A DNA stretch of 6,119 nucleotides from JAQVWU01 sp964628455 (GTDB lineage: Bacteria > Bacillota > Clostridia > Oscillospirales > CAG-272). Both the position numbers and the translations under genes were made by a program. The notes under the pieces were generated by a model that made no database searches, was not told the DNA's origin, and saw only the letters and a program-made list of their open reading frames with translations. Every line of letters begins with the position of its first letter. The stretch's first letter is position 1. Location of the stretch: assembly GCA_964628455.1 (NCBI GenBank), contig CAZVPD010000202.1:1-6119 (forward strand). Direction: 5' to 3'. Of this stretch, positions 6,071 to 6,119 are shown piece after piece.

Positions 6071-6119
6071 CTTAATTCTTGATTTACACGGCTCGGTGGG
6101 GTATTTTTATTTTTATTAT
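6071..6119. other. AT-rich end of window, no gene seen
   Basis: After the RNA comes a T-rich stretch, then GGCTCGGTGGGG and an AT-only tail. I find no convincing hairpin of more than 3 bp and no start codon with a ribosome-binding site. It may hold the RNA's 3' end or the promoter region of the next gene. Confidence 0.4.

Noticed and set aside
6081..6119. Terminator at the window end
   Set aside because: ACAC...GTGG before a T-rich tail gives at most a 3-bp stem, too weak to call.

Overview
The window looks like chromosomal DNA of a Gram-positive, Clostridia-type Firmicute. The reasons are the cysE-cysS gene order also found in Bacillus, a DUF1292 protein (a Firmicutes family), a family-1 solute-binding lipoprotein with the ENPY...WTWDK signature common in Clostridia, near-consensus SigA promoters, and GC-rich genes separated by AT-rich spacers. 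I see no insertion sequence, phage gene, tRNA or CRISPR array. The species cannot be named from the sequence alone.

Left half (1-3610, minus strand): one tightly packed transcription unit reads leftward from a strong promoter at 3610-3582. It holds cysE (serine O-acetyltransferase), then cysS (cysteinyl-tRNA synthetase, GTG start, with its ribosome-binding site inside the last codons of cysE). Six bases after cysS comes a solute-binding lipoprotein of an ABC importer, which runs off the left edge. The first two genes link cysteine precursor synthesis to charging of tRNA-Cys. Why a family-1 binding protein follows them is not obvious.

Divergent spacer (3517-3726): two back-to-back promoters, with their -35 boxes 20 bp apart, drive cysE leftward and a radical SAM gene rightward. 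A 12-bp perfect palindrome lies in the cysE leader, and a 10-bp AT-rich direct repeat is also present.

Right half (3631-6119, plus strand): a cobalamin-binding-type radical SAM protein of unknown substrate is followed by a small, very acidic DUF1292 protein with its own promoter, a leader hairpin and a strong Shine-Dalgarno. A rho-independent-type hairpin closes this unit. The last 280 bases hold no gene but contain two TATAAT boxes and a structured segment, about 5901-6070. It has a 7-bp closing stem, a large asymmetric bubble, an upper stem and an apical hairpin. This is best explained as a 6S RNA (ssrS), the small RNA that mimics an open promoter and binds RNA polymerase.

Most of the window is ordinary housekeeping. 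The most interesting items are the 6S-like RNA, the orphan radical SAM gene divergent from cysE, the lipoprotein gene coupled to cysS, and the unusual version of CysS.
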